From Verrucomicrobiota bacterium (GTDB lineage: Bacteria; Verrucomicrobiota; Verrucomicrobiia; Limisphaerales; UBA11358), in assembly GCA_021323835.1 (NCBI GenBank), contig JAJPKI010000109.1, positions 1 to 10,099 of the forward strand: 10,099 nucleotides of DNA, written 5' to 3'. Positions within the stretch are counted from its first letter, which is position 1. The number at the start of each line of letters is the position of its first letter. Both the position numbers and the translations under genes were made by a program. Of the stretch, positions 8,475 to 10,099 are shown in pieces. Under the pieces are notes generated by a model, which saw nothing but the letters and a program-made list of their open reading frames with translations, did not search any database and was not told the DNA's origin.

Positions 8475-9664
8475 GAAATTTTGTTTTCCAGCAAACGCGG
8501 CTTGCGTTCATATAATGGCAGCCAAATACGAAATGTCGTTCCATGTCCAACGCGACTTTCCAATTCGATTTTTCCGCCGTGCAACCGAACAATGCGCTGC
8601 ACAATCATCAAGCCAAGGCCGGTTCCTTTTTTCTTCGTCGTGTAAAACGGTTCGAAAATCCTGTTGATTTGCTCTTGCGGAATTCCGCCGCCGGTATCGC
8701 TCACGCTCACCCAAACGCCGTCGTCGTTTTCGCCGGTGTGCAGCGTCAGCGCGCCGCCTTTACTCATCGCTTGCAACGCATTTTTTACCAGGTTCACCAA
8801 AACCTGCTGCATTTGCGTCGCATCAATCGGCGTCGCCGTCAATCGCCGCGACAATTTCGTTTTTATCTCAATGCCGCGATTTTCAATTTCCGGCCGGAGC
8901 AATCCTAAAGTTTTTTCCACGACGTCGTTGAGCGAAGCCATTTTCAATTGCAACGGCGCCGGTCGAATTGCACCGAGAAATTGCGTGATGATGTAATCGA
9001 GCCGGTTGATTTCGCCTTTCGAAACCTCCAAAAACTGTTCGAGCCGCGAAATTTCCGCGCCGGAATTTTTTTGCGGCGACGATTTTAATTTTTTCAATTC
9101 GCGCTCCATCAATTGCAAATGGATGTGCAATGCGTTCAGTGGATTTCCAATTTCATGCGCCACGCTTGCAGCTAAAAGCGTGAGCGCCTGCACGCGCTCG
9201 CTTTCGATCGCTTCAAAAGTTTTTTGCCGCGCTTTCGTCGCATCCTGTAAAATGAGCGCCACACCGGAACTCCCAATCGCTTCACCGTCGAGCGGCGCAG
9301 CGTAAAGCCGGAGAAACCGCGAGCGCGGATAATGAATTTCAAATTCGTGACGCAAAATATTTTCACCGCCGGAATTGTCTGCGCGGGAAATTTTTTCCCA
9401 ATTTATTTCAGGAAGAACTTTTGAAATATGTTGCTCGTCGTCGCCGGCCTGCAAGCCGATAAGCCGCGTCACCGCTTGATTGAAGTAAATTATCTTTCCA
9501 CTTTCATCCACGACGAGCACGCCGTCCTCAATCGTATTAAAAAGCGTTTCAAGAAAACTTCGTTCGCGCGCAAGCCGTTGGACGACTGTTTGCAAGCCTT
9601 CGGCATCAAGCCGACCGATTCGGCCCAACACTTTATCAAGAAAGCTGGATTTGCTTGAAACCAT
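8471..9664 (-). CDS. Soluble PAS-domain sensor histidine kinase (NtrB-like)
   Basis: This 397-residue kinase has no membrane segment, so it probably senses a cytosolic cue or a protein partner. A helical N-terminus (about 8-38) precedes a PAS domain (about 38-142; FNTIEDGVLVVDESGKIIYFN). The dimerisation/phosphoacceptor domain has the H-box SVAHEIGNPLNALHIHL with His170. The ATPase domain shows the N-box NLVKNALQAM (Asn295), DTGGGI (323-328), FEPFYTTK (337-344) and GTGLGL (347-352), followed by the usual GKIELESRVGHGTTFRIWLP ending. All catalytic boxes are intact. The stretch between the two DHp helices (about 190-215, Lys/Ser/Gln-rich) looks longer than in classical NtrB. The ATG at 9664 has no Shine-Dalgarno. 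The gene overlaps the regulator by four bases, making the cognate pair near certain. The signal is unknown. Confidence 0.95.
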   Translation of the reverse strand: MVSSKSSFLDKVLGRIGRLDAEGLQTVVQRLARERSFLETLFNTIEDGVLVVDESGKIIYFNQAVTRLIGLQAGDDEQHISKVLPEINWEKISRADNSGGENILRHEFEIHYPRSRFLRLYAAPLDGEAIGSSGVALILQDATKARQKTFEAIESERVQALTLLAASVAHEIGNPLNALHIHLQLMERELKKLKSSPQKNSGAEISRLEQFLEVSKGEINRLDYIITQFLGAIRPAPLQLKMASLNDVVEKTLGLLRPEIENRGIEIKTKLSRRLTATPIDATQMQQVLVNLVKNALQAMSKGGALTLHTGENDDGVWVSVSDTGGGIPQEQINRIFEPFYTTKKKGTGLGLMIVQRIVRLHGGKIELESRVGHGTTFRIWLPLYERKPRLLENKIS

Positions 9665-9751
9665 TGATAAAAATTAAAATTCAGCGTAGCAAAATGGCAC
9701 AATTCGAGAGCGGGGTCAACCCTGAACGAAATTCATTTTGGCACAACGAAA
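9665..9751 (-). promoter_or_regulatory. Upstream region of the kinase-regulator-glycosyltransferase genes, with paired TTGTGCCA boxes
   Basis: This 87-base gap follows the LysM gene. On the minus strand TTGACC (9719-9714) could be a -35, with CATTTT (9696-9691) as a weak -10 at 17-base spacing. Two identical TTGTGCCA boxes lie at 9746-9739 and 9702-9695, each followed by an A/T run and a G. The second overlaps the promoter candidate. The 44-base offset is close to four helical turns, as expected for operators on one face of DNA. The function is inferred. Confidence 0.3.
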
Positions 9752-10099
9752 TTATGGAAGATTGAGCACTTGTCCGACGCGGAGCTTGCTCAAATTGGCA
9801 TTCGAATTTGCGGACTGCAACGCGCTCAACTTGACGTTGAATTTTCTGGAAATTGCGGCTGCGGTTTCGCCGGAGGCAACGGTGTGAGTTTTTGGATTTG
9901 CATTTGTTGCCGGATGCGCCGCAGTTGCGTTGCCGGTTGGTGCAGAATTATTTTGTGCTGTCGGATTTGAAACCTGGATTTGCGTTTGTGAAACATTTTG
10001 CGGTGTCGCATTTGATAATTGGCTGGCGTAATAGGCGCGCCACTTTGCGACTTCGTCCTGCAATTGCCGGTTTTGCTCAATCAATTTTTCCAATTGCTG
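9752..10099 (-). CDS. LysM-domain protein (partial, N-terminus beyond right edge)
   Basis: The last 115 codons of a minus-strand gene are visible. They encode a Gln/Glu-rich, probably coiled-coil segment (visible residues 1-28, QLEKLIEQNRQLQDEVAKW), then a low-complexity Asn/Thr/Ala/Pro linker (29-69) and a C-terminal LysM domain (71-115; HTVASGETAAAISRKFNVK ... LRVGQVLNLP; bases 9755-9889). LysM domains bind peptidoglycan or chitin-like glycans, so the protein is probably envelope-located, but its signal sequence would lie off the edge. The frame is open to the window end and the coiled coil is entered mid-helix, so the true start is outside. The TAA stop is at 9754-9752. It lies 87 bases before the kinase gene on the same strand, and co-transcription with it is possible but not shown. 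The domain call is firm; the specific role is unknown. Confidence 0.9.
   Translation of the reverse strand, partial: QQLEKLIEQNRQLQDEVAKWRAYYASQLSNATPQNVSQTQIQVSNPTAQNNSAPTGNATAAHPATNANPKTHTVASGETAAAISRKFNVKLSALQSANSNANLSKLRVGQVLNLP

Noticed and set aside
9712..9723. GGGT-CA-ACCC inverted repeat as a terminator after the LysM gene
   Set aside because: The stem is only four base pairs with a two-base loop and no T-tract, so it cannot be supported as a terminator.
10091..10093. TTG as the start of the LysM protein
   Set aside because: The frame is open to the window edge and the coiled-coil pattern is already under way before this codon, so the start most likely lies outside.

Overview
The window looks like a chromosomal segment of a Gram-negative bacterium, most likely from the Verrucomicrobiota (a Pedosphaera/Limisphaerales-like lineage). 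This is inference from style, not a database result. GCG/CGC-rich codons are mixed with AAA, ATT, TTT, TTG and CAA; almost no gene start has a Shine-Dalgarno sequence; and the envelope genes presuppose an outer membrane or periplasm. The segment is almost fully coding: nine protein genes, no RNA gene, no CRISPR array and no recognisable insertion sequence. The longest gene-free stretch is about 120 bases.

Layout. (1) Positions 1-823, minus strand: the N-terminal 274 codons of trpD (tryptophan biosynthesis), starting at a GTG and running off the left edge. (2) Divergent from it, 944-5271, plus strand: a tightly packed four-gene run. It encodes a MacA-like periplasmic adaptor, a MacB/LolD-type ATPase, a MacB-type permease (ATPase and permease are separate polypeptides) and a two-domain Sua5 threonylcarbamoyl-AMP synthase. 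Gaps are 12, -4 and 3 bases. (3) From the right edge to 5274, minus strand: a partial LysM-domain protein, an 87-base gap, a soluble PAS histidine kinase, an NtrC-type sigma-54 activator (4-base overlap with the kinase) and a large GT-C/PMT_2-type membrane glycosyltransferase (3-base gap). This run meets sua5 tail to tail with only 2 bases between stop codons.

How they may work together. The adaptor, ATPase and permease should form the inner-membrane part of a tripartite exporter that uses an outer-membrane TolC-like partner not present here. Sua5 probably rides on that transcript as a housekeeping tRNA t6A gene. The kinase and regulator form a cytosolic NtrB/NtrC-style pair, and the glycosyltransferase looks translationally coupled to the regulator, which suggests (without proving) a link between this signalling pair and cell-surface glycan modification.

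I did not find a clear new defence or mobile system. The most notable irregularities are an abrupt AT-rich, CpG-poor patch with otherwise unused codons in the end of the permease gene; a heptamer tandem repeat with palindromic ends inserted in frame in sua5; a Gly/Arg-rich insertion in the adaptor; and a pair of TTGTGCCA boxes upstream of the kinase.
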